Source: Pollenia angustigena (lineage: Eukaryota; Arthropoda; Insecta; Diptera; Polleniidae). Taken from it: a DNA stretch of 64,000 nt. The position numbers and the translations under genes were made by a program. The stretch spans positions 171,598,478-171,662,477 of the forward strand of contig OV884058.1 of assembly GCA_930367215.1 (NCBI GenBank), read 5' to 3'. This document shows, in pieces, positions 47,400 to 57,843 of this stretch (position 1 is its first letter; every line of letters begins with the position of its first letter). The notes below the pieces were generated by a model. The model worked only from the letters and a program-made list of their open reading frames with translations, ran no database searches and was not told the DNA's origin.

Positions 47400-48190
47400 T
47401 TATTTCTTTTGTTGATGTTTCGCTTTTATTTGACACTTAATTACTGGAAGTATTCCAGTTAAAACAGAATCTGTGTTGCCTATTCTCGCATTCAAATACA
47501 GAAACACTCTTTTCTCACAAATCGAGAAACGATGGAATTTTTTGTTTCACACATCATGTAAGAAATTTTACGATGCGGGAAATACAGAAACGAGCTACTG
47601 TATTATTTTTTTTGTCCTTAAGTGATTTTAAGAAGGGGGTTTATATAGAAAAGATGGTCAGCGCTGAACCAACCAACACAAGAAGCTACCTTGACGGAGA
47701 AGCAAACATTTTATATCAGTATCAACATTAATAAGGATGCTATGACATTAAAAGCTTTTTTCGAGAGAGGTATTTGTATTGGAGCTATGGTCAAATATAT
47801 TTCTGGGTTAAATTTGATCTAAATGTCAACATGGTTAGAGAACATAGCCCTACTATTATGGTGGTGTGGGTATAAAAATCGATTTTGGTTAGGAAAAATA
47901 TTTAAATAAAAGATAAACTTCCAATTTTTGTGATTTTAACGTTGTTAAATTGTTCGTTTTATTTTTTTAAAAAATGACATTTCAATGATATTTTCAAAAT
48001 GAGGTGTTTTTAAAATTAAAAGTATTTTTTTAAGAAAATATTAATGATCACAATTAAAGAATTTTGAACAGAGTTGTAAATTCCTACTTAAATCCCCAAT
48101 CTTCAAATAAATTATTTTAAAATTTTTCAATTTTTTTTTTTTTTGTTTTAAGTAGGTATTTAAAATATCTAATTTAGCAACAAATTAAAA
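47400..48190. other. Unassigned stretch with repeat fragments
   Basis: The part 47470-47600 (aatacagaaacactc, cacacatcatgtaagaaat) is related to the ends seen at 43530 and 44302. The part 47830-47880 (catagccctactattatggt, ggtgtgggtataaa) is a fly repeat end. There is no gene. Confidence 0.4.
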
Positions 48191-48199
48191 AGACACAAC

Positions 48200-49050
48200 G
48201 TACTTTAAGAATTATTAGAATTTGAACCAGAAATAACTTCGTGCGGTCAAACGCACTTCAAGCGTCTGCCTCTGAAACGTTCCAAAACAACGATCTCTGG
48301 CCGGTTGCTTTTTAAAAAAATTGTGCTGGTTATTTTCTTTGGGATTTTAAAATTGTTTTGTTATCAAATAAAAAAAAAAACTTTTTTTTTCTCAGCCACA
48401 ATTTAACTTTAAATTTTTTTCATTTCTTTTTGGTTCAACATTTTTAAATTGTAGAATATGAAAGGGCAACGCACAAACGATCAAGTAAAAATAATGTTGC
48501 AAGCAAAATACCAGAAATTCCAATAAAAATCGCGACCAAAACAAAGTTAAACTATGAGTAGAAGTCGGTCGCTGGTTCGATCGATCGATCGCAGAACGGT
48601 AGCGATATTTATTTTAAAATAACAACAACAATTCAGCAAAGAAGTGACATTGCGGCGGCAAATAAATAATTTTTACTCCTGTATGCGAGGGCTCTTTGAC
48701 TGGACTGACTGAAGAAAAATACAACTTTTTAACAAACGATCTTGATGATGTTGCGATGTTAAGCTTGAGAATGACGAAGTCTGTAATGATGACAATAAAG
48801 TGTGGGTTACAAAAAAATCTGAAGTGAACTAAAAAAGAGTTAAGCAAAACCTAATAAAAGCAGGAAAAACTTTTTGGTAATTTCTAGCAATGATCGATAC
48901 AATAAGCAACGCTTTGAGTAGCAGCAGCAGTAATTTCACAAAAAAAAAACCGAACCTCTTTCAATCCCAATATACGACTAAAGTAAAAGACAGTTTAAAT
49001 TGATTTTGTGATAGTTTCTTGTTTTATTCGAAGTGTGTTTGTTTGTCCTG
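48200..49050. other. Less AT-rich, apparently unique stretch (possible host non-coding exon or regulatory DNA)
   Basis: This is one of the few places without obvious repeat structure. It has gtgcggtcaaacgcactt, ggtcgctggttcgatcgatc, caacaacaacaattcagc, gtgacattgcggcggc and agcagcagcagtaat. Such CA- and CAG-rich sequence is common in fly 5' UTRs and enhancers. No start codon with a long frame and no convincing splice pattern were found, so this is only a pointer to possible host sequence. Confidence 0.25.
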
Positions 49051-49600
49051 CAATGTATGTATGATATTTGTGCTGTTTTTGATGACCAAATGTTTGTTGT
49101 TGCTGTTATTTTGTGGTAAAACAGTGTGATGATGTGATTTTTGTTTTCCTTCCTTCTTATTCCAACTCCAATTTAAAAAATCCATGTTTTTTGCACTCTT
49201 TTCTTTTCTGTTATTTTTTTTTTTTTGCTGGTCTACTAAATTTTCAATACACAACATGATGATCGATCGATTGTTTGTTTTGATCAGTAAAACTGAGTTG
49301 AACAGGAAAAAAACTAAATAAATATTGTTCTTGCTCACAACATTGATGATGATCTTTGATGGATGCGCACATCAACTATCGTAACATCATTTCATTACCA
49401 ACAACAACAAACAGTAGTTTTATGTTAAAAAAAAAAAAAAAACAAAAGTTGACAGAAAATTACAGTAGCAGACACTGCACATGCTGCTTAAACGAATTAC
49501 ACTAAAAAGCTTTAAATTGTTTAAGACTGGGATATGCAAACATTTAGAGAGTGGGGTGTCAAGGTTGTAATCTTTGCAAAAGTGGTTAGTTTTAGACTAG
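49051..49600. other. Unassigned stretch
   Basis: Poly-T and poly-A runs and caacaacaa words occur. The short minus-strand frame at 49024-49338 is lysine/asparagine-rich and shows no motif. Confidence 0.35.
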
Positions 49601-49609
49601 ACTCTATAT

Positions 49610-49735
49610 TGCTTCTTGTTTTTGTAAAAGAAACAAGATTTTAGTTTCTGTATTAAAGCCTAGTCTTCGTATAAAAGGCAAGTTTTTGTATAGTTTCTAG
49701 TCTTTGTATTAGGGACTAGTCTTTACGAAAAAAAC
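49610..49735. repeat. Degenerate tandem repeat ('tagtctttgtat')
   Basis: Variants of tagt(c/t)t(t/c)(t/g)tat followed by aaaggcaag or agggacta recur about every 25-30 bases. It continues weakly at about 50600 and 50800. Confidence 0.4.
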
Positions 49736-49865
49736 ATAGTTGGAGGTAACCATATTTTAAGCAAATATACTATGCTTGGCTTTGAACAATGCTAATGTTT
49801 GTATGTTACAATATAACGGAAGAAATATGGCATGGCAAAAATAAACCCCATTTTGTTAAGAATTC

Positions 49866-50045
49866 AACATAATTTGGTAAAAAATTAACCATAATTTGGT
49901 CAAAATTTACCATAACATGGTCAAAATTAAACATATTGTGGTCAAAACTAATAATAATATAGTCCAAAACTAACCATAATATAGCCAAACTAATCATAAT
50001 ATGTTCGAAATTAATCATAATATGGTCAAAATCATCCATAACATG
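49866..50045. repeat. Minisatellite with a ~21-bp unit
   Basis: About eight to nine head-to-tail variants of cataatatggtcaaaattaa occur. The minus-strand frame across it (DHIMINF-type heptads) is a by-product of a unit length divisible by three. There are no spacers, so it is not a CRISPR array. Confidence 0.8.
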
Positions 50046-50059
50046 CTTAATAAATAGCA

Positions 50060-50820
50060 ATCATGTTATGGTTATTTATATATGTAATTTTTCAATGCGA
50101 TTTTTGAGTCAATTGTAATTGTACTTCGTTTTTTTTTATTCCTGGTTACAAGTTTTTTTTCCACTTTTATAAGCTATCCTTCAATTGACAGTGAAGTACA
50201 CTGCATGTTATTAGTATCCTTTTGGTTTCACTGGTTTGTGCTACTTCGTAAATTTAACGACAATTAAAAGAAAAAAAAAAAATGGGAGAATTTCAAGCCA
50301 ACTAAGCAAATGATTAAACATCATTCAACTACTTCAGAGTACAAAACAACAACAATTTTGTTACTATCAAACATATTGGTTTTTTAAATTCATCATACAT
50401 GTTTGTAGCTCAATTCTATTTAAACATTATGTTGTTCATTCCAACCATATTTGAATTTTAAAGGAAGGTAAGCATTTTATGGTTGAATGTAGACTAAATT
50501 TTATTAATATTGACGATACATATTATTGTAAAAAAACAACAATAGTATGTTTGCGGCCAATATGTGGAACATATTATGGGTTTTTTTCTCTATGTAGTTC
50601 TAGTCTTTAATAAGTCTCCTCCATATAACAGATCAGCTACACGCTTTCAAATATAGTATCACTTAGATATTGTAGCCCCAAGCAAATAAATATAAAATTT
50701 ATGCCTCCTTAATTTTCTCGCTATGAATTTGTACCCCCTAAATTTGCCTCTAAATTAAATAAAACACCCTATATCTGATGCGAAAACCCTTTAGAAGACT
50801 AGTTTTAGTTCCTGTATAAG
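50060..50820. other. Unassigned stretch
   Basis: No gene or complete element was seen. The part 50500-50600 (acaacaatagtatgtttgcg, acatattatgggtttttttct) may be a remnant of the CACGCA-type MITE family. Confidence 0.35.
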
Positions 50821-50826
50821 AGACTA

Positions 50827-51460
50827 CACAGAAAAAATTTTTAGTAGTTTTTTCAATCAAAAAAATTATTTAAAAAGTATTAAAACTTAATTAATGTGAT
50901 AATTGAATCAATTAATTTTTTTGGTTGAACGAAAATTAAAAATATAATTTTGATTAAATTAACTAACATTTTCCTTGTTTTGAAATTAATTTTCAATTAA
51001 AATAATAATCAAATCACAAAAAATTATTTCGTTTAAAATAAAATAATTTATACTTGTAAAATTGTTTTTGGAAATTGTCAAAATCAATAAACACATTGTT
51101 TGAAACGGCAAAGTTTTTTGATAATTTTTTTTAATTAAAATTAAAAATATCATTTATTGAAAAAAAAATATTTAGGCCCGTTTTCACAACTCACCGATAG
51201 CTTAAAGTAGACTTTAACTGCCCTTATAAAAAGTTTTCCATTATTAAAACTAAGCTTTAACCTTAAGTGAACGATAAAGTAAATAAAGGTTCATACTACC
51301 TGGTAGGTTAAAGTAAAGTTGTAATAATAGAACACTTTTTATACGGCCGATAAAATCCTACCTTTAGCTATCGGTAAGTTGTGAAAACGGGCCTTAAAAT
51401 ATTAAATTTTTACAAAACCAGCAAATGGGTGATTAGAGAAAATTTTGAATTTTTTCTGTG
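50827..51460. mobile_element. MITE with TIR CACAGAAAAAATT, interrupted
   Basis: The left cacagaaaaaattttt and right aaaattttgaattttttctgtg are inverted. The rest is AT-rich with aattaa words. The PIF-like MITE at 51175-51393 sits inside it. The flanks are TA and TT, suggesting a TA-type duplication. Confidence 0.6.
51175..51393. mobile_element. PIF/Harbinger-like MITE (TIR GGCCCGTTTTCACAACT)
   Basis: The ends GGCCCGTTTTCACAACT and the complement (agttgtgaaaacgggcc, with one base difference) bound 219 bp, and the identity continues through accgatagct. TTA flanks it at 51172-51174 and 51394-51396. A 3-bp TTA duplication with GG-starting ends fits PIF/Harbinger; the family call is inference. 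Confidence 0.8.
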
Positions 51461-51464
51461 TTTT

Positions 51465-52360
51465 ATTAGTCAATGTAGAAACAACAGTTGTAGCAACTAG
51501 TTTAAGTCTTTGTATTAGATTTCCGTTCTACTATCTTTTTCATTTAAGGATAACAAAATAATATCCTGATGTACCTTCGCTTCCCCATCTCTTCCTTATT
51601 TTTTACTTAATTCTTAATAACAAAAAATTAAACTTCTGCATAGTTTTTAATAGCAACATTTAAGCCTCATTAATGCAATAAAAAAAAATGATATGTATGT
51701 ATATATTAAAAAAATCAATCTTCAAATTGATCTTGCGAACAAGAAGAAGACCAAGATTTTTATTATTGAATTCATTACTCCTCTGTATACACACGTTTCG
51801 ATCTGCAGTAATTCCAATTGAGGTTCAACCTGGTTTTTTTTTCTTTTAAATTTTTTTTTGTGCGTCTGTTTCCACTTGTATTTTATTCAACTCCCCCAGG
51901 AATCTTTAAATACATGTTACTTTCATTTTATAATCATTGATTTTTTTTTTTGTGACGGTTCGTCATATGTATGTCTGCATTTTTTTTATTTTCGTCCTGT
52001 GACACTGGCTGGTTGTTGCTGTCTTCAGTTTTCATCTTTAAGTGTTATTAAACTTGTATTATAAATCAGTTAAAGATACACAAAAAATTATAACAAAAAA
52101 AAAAAAAATATATATAAATATAAAAACAGTCAACTGATCTCTGGAAAATTAGTATCAGGAAGTATATTTGATTTATAAATTGATGGAATTATAAATGGAT
52201 TTGCCAGCAGCAATGGAAAGATTGAGAAATGTTTTTTAACAAGCTGGGAATATGTATTTAATTAATAAAGGAAAAAATTTAAGAAAATATCGTATGATAA
52301 CTTTTCCTTAATAGGAAATGTTATAACATTTAACCAGTTTAGGCAGAATGTTCTATCCCT
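51465..52360. other. Unassigned stretch
   Basis: Poly-T-rich, with one short frame at 51858-52064 that is Phe/Cys-rich and has no motif. No gene or element end was found. Confidence 0.35.
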
Positions 52361-52367
52361 CCCATAT

Positions 52368-53191
52368 CACAGTGCAACAAAATTCGGGCCATCGCCGCCA
52401 GCCTCAATATTTGCAACGCAAAATGAAACTTGACTATTGGTAGAACAAATCTGCCAAAGGGTTTTGAAAAGTTAAAATAAAAGAAGACCCCTAGTGAAAT
52501 TTGATGCAGAAAATATTCGTCGAACATTTTTACCCTCTAAAGTGCCGTTTTACTATACTTTTGTGTGGAACTTATAAAAAAGGACAATAATGACTCCTTA
52601 AAATAAGTGTTAGAGGGTTAATATATTCTAAGAAAAGAATCGCAGTACAATACTACTGGAGACATCTGAAATAGTCTTTTAGCTCAGAAGTAAATTTTGA
52701 ATATTTTCTTTACTTGTACCAAACGCCTTTTCAAGAAATTAAAAAATTGCAATGCCATAAATTTCGAAAATCCGCTTTACATATGCACATTGCACGAACT
52801 TTTGGTCTTAAAAGACCCCTAGTATAATTCGATGCAGAAAATATTCGTGCAACAATTTAACACTCTAAAGTGACGTTTTAGTATACCTTTGTGTGGAAGT
52901 TAAAAAAGGACAAAAATTACCTCTTAAAATTAGTGTTAGAGGGTTAACTTATTCTTAACTAAGTTTCGCCTTACAATTCTACTGAAGACATCTAAAAAAG
53001 TACTTTAGCTCAGAAGTCCATTTATTATATTTTTTTGACTTATACCTTTTTAAAAAATTGAACAATTTTAGGGGCCAATATTTCAGGAACCCGCGCTTAC
53101 TTTTCAAACCCCTTTGGCAGATTTGCTCTGCCAATAGTCTAGTTTCATTTCTCGATGAAAGTATTGTGGCTGGTTTTTTTGTTGCACAGTG
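52368..53191. mobile_element. Element with ~100-bp inverted ends and an internal direct duplication
   Basis: The left end cacagtgcaacaaaa and the right ttttttgttgcacagtg are inverted, and the match continues inward through gaaactagactattgg and caaatctgccaaaggg to about 52475 and 53090. Inside, a unit of about 320 bp (from aagacccctagt..aattcgatgca) occurs twice in the same orientation, at about 52483 and 52806. There is no coding region. The target duplication is unclear. Confidence 0.65.
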
Positions 53192-53199
53192 TAATAAAA

Positions 53200-54240
53200 G
53201 CTTAAAAAACGAGTAATACTCTCTTACATTCGTGCTTAGTTCAAGTAAATCTATAAATCACAACTTTGTGAAAAATATAAATCATTCTCGACGATTATTT
53301 TGATGTTTTAAAAAGATGTGTTAACCCATATATTTTTGGTGGTGGGTACAAAACAGTGTTGAAAAATTCAGTACTTTGGTACTTTTTTCAGTACTTTTTC
53401 ATTTTATATATACCGCAGTACCCCCGCGCTGTTTTCAGTACTTTTTTTATCCTTTGAGCTTTTTAACTGTGATGTGGTCATTTCTATAGCAGGCTTACTA
53501 GGTTATCATGTGTTTATTGCAAAATTTATGTTTTTGTATTTTAAAAATAACTAACGTCAATTAGTATTGTGGTTATTTTGTTGAACTATTTATGGTTCTT
53601 AACATAATTTTTAATTTTCAATTAGGCTAAAGCTCGTCAAATTTAATATTCATTACATTATTTTGATGAAGAAAAGAATTTTACAACATGAAAATTAATT
53701 AAAATTGTTATTGATAGTTTTTCATTCTAGACTTCCTTCAACTGGCAAAAAATTTATAAAAAGGGATGCATAGGATAATATGTTAGTGGAAAATTTAAAA
53801 AAACCCATATTTATAGAAACATGCAATGTCAAGGAAATGGTTTATAAAGTAAAAGAAACTGCGAAACCGCTTTATTCGACAATGTGCGAAACATTAAAAA
53901 TTAAATTTTGTTTTTAACATAATACCTTAAAAGTGATAATCAGCTTCAATCCAAAAATATTGTTTCCAGAAAAATCATACAGCATTACAAACGAAAAATA
54001 AAACTATTATAAAATCAAATCTCAATTCTGTGTGTTAGCGGATCTTTCAGAAATTAAGCATTTCAGAATATATTTATATTTCTTGGAAAAATATAGGCAA
54101 TATTAAGAACGAAACTAATGTTTGCTGACATTTCATATATTGCTTTTGGTATTTTTTCGATACCACATATCTGAGCATCAATTATATGCACATTTTCAAA
54201 TGCAAAATAATGTAAAAAGCAAAGGAAGAAATCGTTTACA
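53200..54240. other. Unassigned stretch
   Basis: The sequences 53363-53400 and 53430-53450 repeat agtactttttt, which resembles the edge of a hAT-like element (cagtgttgaaaaattcagta), but the other end was not found. The rest is AT-rich without a gene. Confidence 0.35.
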
Positions 54241-54247
54241 TGTAGAA

Positions 54248-54758
54248 ACTTTAATACCATGGTAGATATGGCCACGATGGCTTTATCTCTCATTCAATAG
54301 AGAGATAAAGCCTTTTTTGTTTTTTTTTTCATTTGAATGGGAGATAAAGCCATAATGGCCTTAGCTCACATTAGCCATACATATTAGAAAATGACTTTAT
54401 CTCTCATTTCAGTTCCGGAGACAGTAAAGTTAAGTATTGAAATCTGGCTTCGCATACTAAAGTTTTTCTGCGTGACGGCCTGTGGCCGTGCTTAGGGGTT
54501 TTTTCCTCCAGTAAGAAGCGGCAGGTGGCTTCGCTGAATAAAGTTTTCCTGCGTGCGTCACGAGAATAAAAAATGTTTTTCAATGATAACTAAGGATTTT
54601 CCTTTTTACAAAATGTTTACACCATGCATAACAATTTTCTGAAAAAATATGGCTTTCTCTCATTTCGCAAAATTTTAAATGATTGGGCAATAAGGCCATT
54701 ATGGCTTTATCTCCCATTCAATTGAGCAACAATGCTATCTACCATGGTTTTAAAGCAC
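54248..54758. mobile_element. MITE with TIR ACTTTAATACCATGGTAG, second copy
   Basis: Closely similar to 21953-22455, including the GC-rich ggcttcgcatac module (about 54440-54560). It ends in a poly-C tract that starts directly after the right TIR (taaagcac then 18 or more C). Confidence 0.75.
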
Positions 54759-54796
54759 CCCCCCCCCCCCCCCCGCACTCACCAAAAATGACAATT

Positions 54797-55590
54797 CTAC
54801 TAGATTACATTACTGTTAAGCCAGGAATGAAAATCATCGCTACATATGATTTGACGATAAAGACCTGGTTCAGCTTTCAGTTGATTCTTAGCCCATTCGG
54901 CCATGACTTCTTCTGTATGCTCGGAAGGGGCTCGATTTGGAAGAATATTAACCACAATAGTAAATGTGGTCATGAATCGATCCATAGTATTGCGTATAAG
55001 CTGCTCAGATGGACGATTATGCGCACCGTGAACTTGACGAAGTGCTCTATAACTTTGGGGAACAGAGCGCGAATTTTTATAATCACCCCTATCGTGAATA
55101 ACAAGTGGAATTTTTGTTCCCATGAAATTTTCATTCCCCTCGAAGGGAAAACAGCAATCGTGAATCTTCACAAATCCGCAGGCAATCGACCTATTGTTTT
55201 GCATTTTGTTGAGCAATATATCGGTTTGTTTGTCATTAACTTTATTAACACTTAATATTTGATTTATAGGAGGAACTACTTATATACATGTTCTGTTCCC
55301 TAGCAAAAATAAAGTGAGAAAATCTAAGGGAAATGTGAACAAATTACGAGGGAAAAAATTTTTCACGATAAGGGGAATTTTTTTCCCGTGAACATTTTTT
55401 CACGTTATTATTCTTCTTTGAATTACATTTTTTCATGAGAGTTGTTCATGATCGCAAATATGTGAAAAGGGGAAAAATTACGAGGGAAAAATTATTCACG
55501 ATAGCGGTGAATAAGTTTCCACAAATTGTAAATGTTGTTCTGGTGTTAGTCCTTGAATGGTAATTTGCCAGTTATTACCAGTTATGCGTC
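54797..55590 (-). pseudogene. Mariner/Tc1-like transposase relic, N-terminal half
   Basis: On the minus strand the sequence 55590-55515 reads WQITIQGLTPEQHLQFVET. After the MITE at 55083-55510 it continues with NSRSVPQSYRALRQVHGAH, NRPSEQLIRNTMDRF, then (after a deletion) MAEWAKNQLKAEP and IICSDDFHSWLN. This is the helix-turn-helix DNA-binding domain and the first catalytic aspartate region (normally SDE.HF.LN) of an insect mariner/IS630-like transposase. The reading frame continues exactly if the MITE and one ATAA are removed. The part between helix-turn-helix and catalytic core is deleted and the C-terminal half is missing. It is complementary to the relics at 3640 and 23470, possibly the same family. 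Confidence 0.65.
55083..55510. mobile_element. MITE with TIR TCACCCCTATCGTGAA, copy 2
   Basis: The ends TCACCCCTATCGTGAA and ttcacgatagcggtga bound 428 bp, with ATAA duplicated at 55079-55082 and 55511-55514. It is inserted in a mariner-like coding relic; the 4-bp duplication keeps the relic's frame. Confidence 0.85.
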
Positions 55591-55754
55591 TTAAGAAAAA
55601 CACCCTTCGAAAGCAAACAATTAGGTCAACCAAAAAAAAAAAAAATACTATTACTATTCCCTTTTTAGTCAGTGCGAATAATAACTTTCAATAAAGCTAA
55701 GCTAAAGATCTTAAACCTGTGGATTTTAATCTATATGTGTAGATACGAATATTG

Positions 55755-55822
55755 CAATGAACTTAAGCCTAACCAAAAATTTTAAAAATTAAAAATTAAC
55801 AGTTCAACTAAAAATCACAATT
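55755..55822 (+). repeat. Dispersed retro-repeat tail
   Basis: The sequence tgaacttaagcctaacc followed by aaaattaacagttcaact matches the 3' end of the SINE-like sequence just downstream (56240-56310) and those at 10960 and 32175. Confidence 0.5.
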
Positions 55823-56054
55823 ATTCTTAAAATAGCTATGGCACAAGCTCTAATGTTTACAGTTGTACTTCAAGTTGTTCAAATAAAATGGCGGCCAAAG
55901 GGGACAAAAAACATAATAAATAAATGCATTCAGGGTTTCAAGACAAAAAAGACGAAAAAACAGAAGAGAAGGAGGCAACATGTAAATAAACTGAAAAATT
56001 TTAATAACAGCAAATTTCGAACCACCAGTACAACTGGTTAAAGATTGATGTTTG

Positions 56055-56310
56055 ACTGTTGGCTGGCAGGTACCGCAGAGGTTAGTACTCAAAGAATTCT
56101 GATGAAAGAATGTGGTGATTCTTGTATCATGTAAATTCATCCCAGGTTCGAGTCCCAGCTCAACCAAGAAAATTATCAATAAAATTTCATGTTGTAAAAA
56201 ATTCCTTCCTTTAGTAAAAATAATTTAATGAAAATTTAATTTGATGAACTCAAGCCTAACTAAATATATACAAAAATTAAAAATTAACAGTTCAACTAAA
56301 CATCACAATT
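56055..56310 (+). mobile_element. tRNA-derived SINE-like element
   Basis: The head has gttggctggcaggtaccgca and gaggttagtactc (A-box region). About 55 bases later comes aggttcgagtcccagctc, with the B box ggttcgagtcc at 56154-56164, ending caac, which can pair with the gttg at the start. The tail (atttcatgttgtaaaaaatt … tgaactcaagcctaac) is the dispersed repeat also found at 10883, 32152 and 55755. A tRNA-like head plus a shared tail fits a SINE. The long spacing between boxes argues against a functional tRNA. Confidence 0.55.
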
Positions 56311-56361
56311 GTGCTGAGAACAACTTTTAATAAAATGTATATACATTAGAGCGACTCACCA

Positions 56362-57302
56362 CACGCAAAGAAAAAACATTGTTGTGGTAAACATATTCTA
56401 AGAGCAACATATTATGATAAGATTCATGATTGTAGTCACCATATTAAGATTATTATTGAATCATACAATGGCGAATATATTCGTAATATTACATCATAAT
56501 ATTTTTCCCTTAAACATATTATTATTCTGTTAATCATAATAAGCTAAGAAGGAATCATATTATTGTCATGTAAATCATAATAAGCTAAGAAATTAATCAT
56601 ATTATTGTCATGTTCATCATAATAAGCTTAGAAGTATTCATATTATCATTATGTTAATCATAATAAATTTAGAAGCAATCATATTATGATACAGCTCCTT
56701 GAATAACTGTCATAACAATACAAAATAAATTAAAATTTTTATGTATCGATTTTTTATTTTGTGACTTTTTACATGATGTAAATGTAAATAAAATAGCGGA
56801 GTTCAATATTTGTTGTTGGATTTTACTTCGATATTTTGCACTATTAATTATTTTAATTTCTTTAATTTTAATATTTTTCATGGTAATTTATCTTGTTTAA
56901 CCGCTCACATATAAAACAAACGACACAACTGATTCAAAATAATTTTACAAATGGCGCTAGCATAATATTATTAGAGTAAAAATAGTTTGATTGCATCTTA
57001 AACATAATATGATAGATGTATAGAAAGTTATCATGTTATGGCTATTAAATATCATGATATGGGTGTGGGTAATATAATATGTTTTGAAAGTTATCATAAT
57101 TTAGTTGTTAGAAAAATAAATATTTTTCGGTCAACAATACTCAAATTCATAATTGCGATAAACATTGATATGTTAACAGTAACTATAATATTGTTCATAT
57201 TAAATAAAAATATCAATTATTTGTGTACGACAACAATATATTGTTACAATAAACATAGTGTTGTTGCCGTAACCATTCCCAACCATATTTTTTCTCTGCG
57301 TG
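56362..57302. mobile_element. MITE of the CACGCA.AGAAAAAA family, copy B
   Basis: It runs from cacgcaaagaaaaaacat to ttttttctctgcgtg, flanked by CA on both sides (56360-56361, 57303-57304). Orientation is opposite to copies A and C. It includes a tandem array of about 44-bp units (aatcataataagctaagaag + aatcatattattgtcatgt) at about 56525-56695. Confidence 0.85.
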
Positions 57303-57843
57303 CAAAATAGTGCTCGATGTTCCCTCCTAAAAATGAACCTTGAACTTTTTTATTTAAAATATATATTTCACCTCCAGGTATATTTTTGCATGTTTTGTTA
57401 ATTTGAGAATCTGTTTCCTTACCAACATAAACAAATTGGGTGTCCTAAGAAAGGTCCTAGGACGATCATCCATGTCCTTTTTTTAAGGATTTTCTGTAAA
57501 AAAAAACGGGTCTTGAATTTTTTGTTCGGGGTTATTTGTAATAAAAGTGCCAAATTAACATATTTTAATCTTAAGTCGATTTAATGAAATACGTGTCTCA
57601 GCTTTTTTGAAATTCTTGCTTGTTCACGTTTTGACAAAAATGCAATGGGGTGGTGACCCTTCGTTTTAAATATGGCAATATGGGCATCAAATTTTTTCTT
57701 TTGGCAATTACATCATCTTTGTATGTACATAATTTAGATTTTTACAAATTATATGCATTTTACACGGTGCTCTGGAATAAATATAAATGCACTTTTGAAG
57801 TAACTCCAATATGATAGCGGATTTAGTTTCTAGATCATGTATG

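Noticed and set aside
49866..50045. Regular 21-bp repeats that could suggest a CRISPR array or a coiled-coil protein
   Set aside because: The repeats are contiguous without unique spacers, and the protein periodicity is simply the unit length. It is a minisatellite in an animal genome.
54800..55216. Single 138-codon gene on the minus strand
   Set aside because: It is a chance fusion of MITE sequence (its first third) with a deleted mariner-like transposase.
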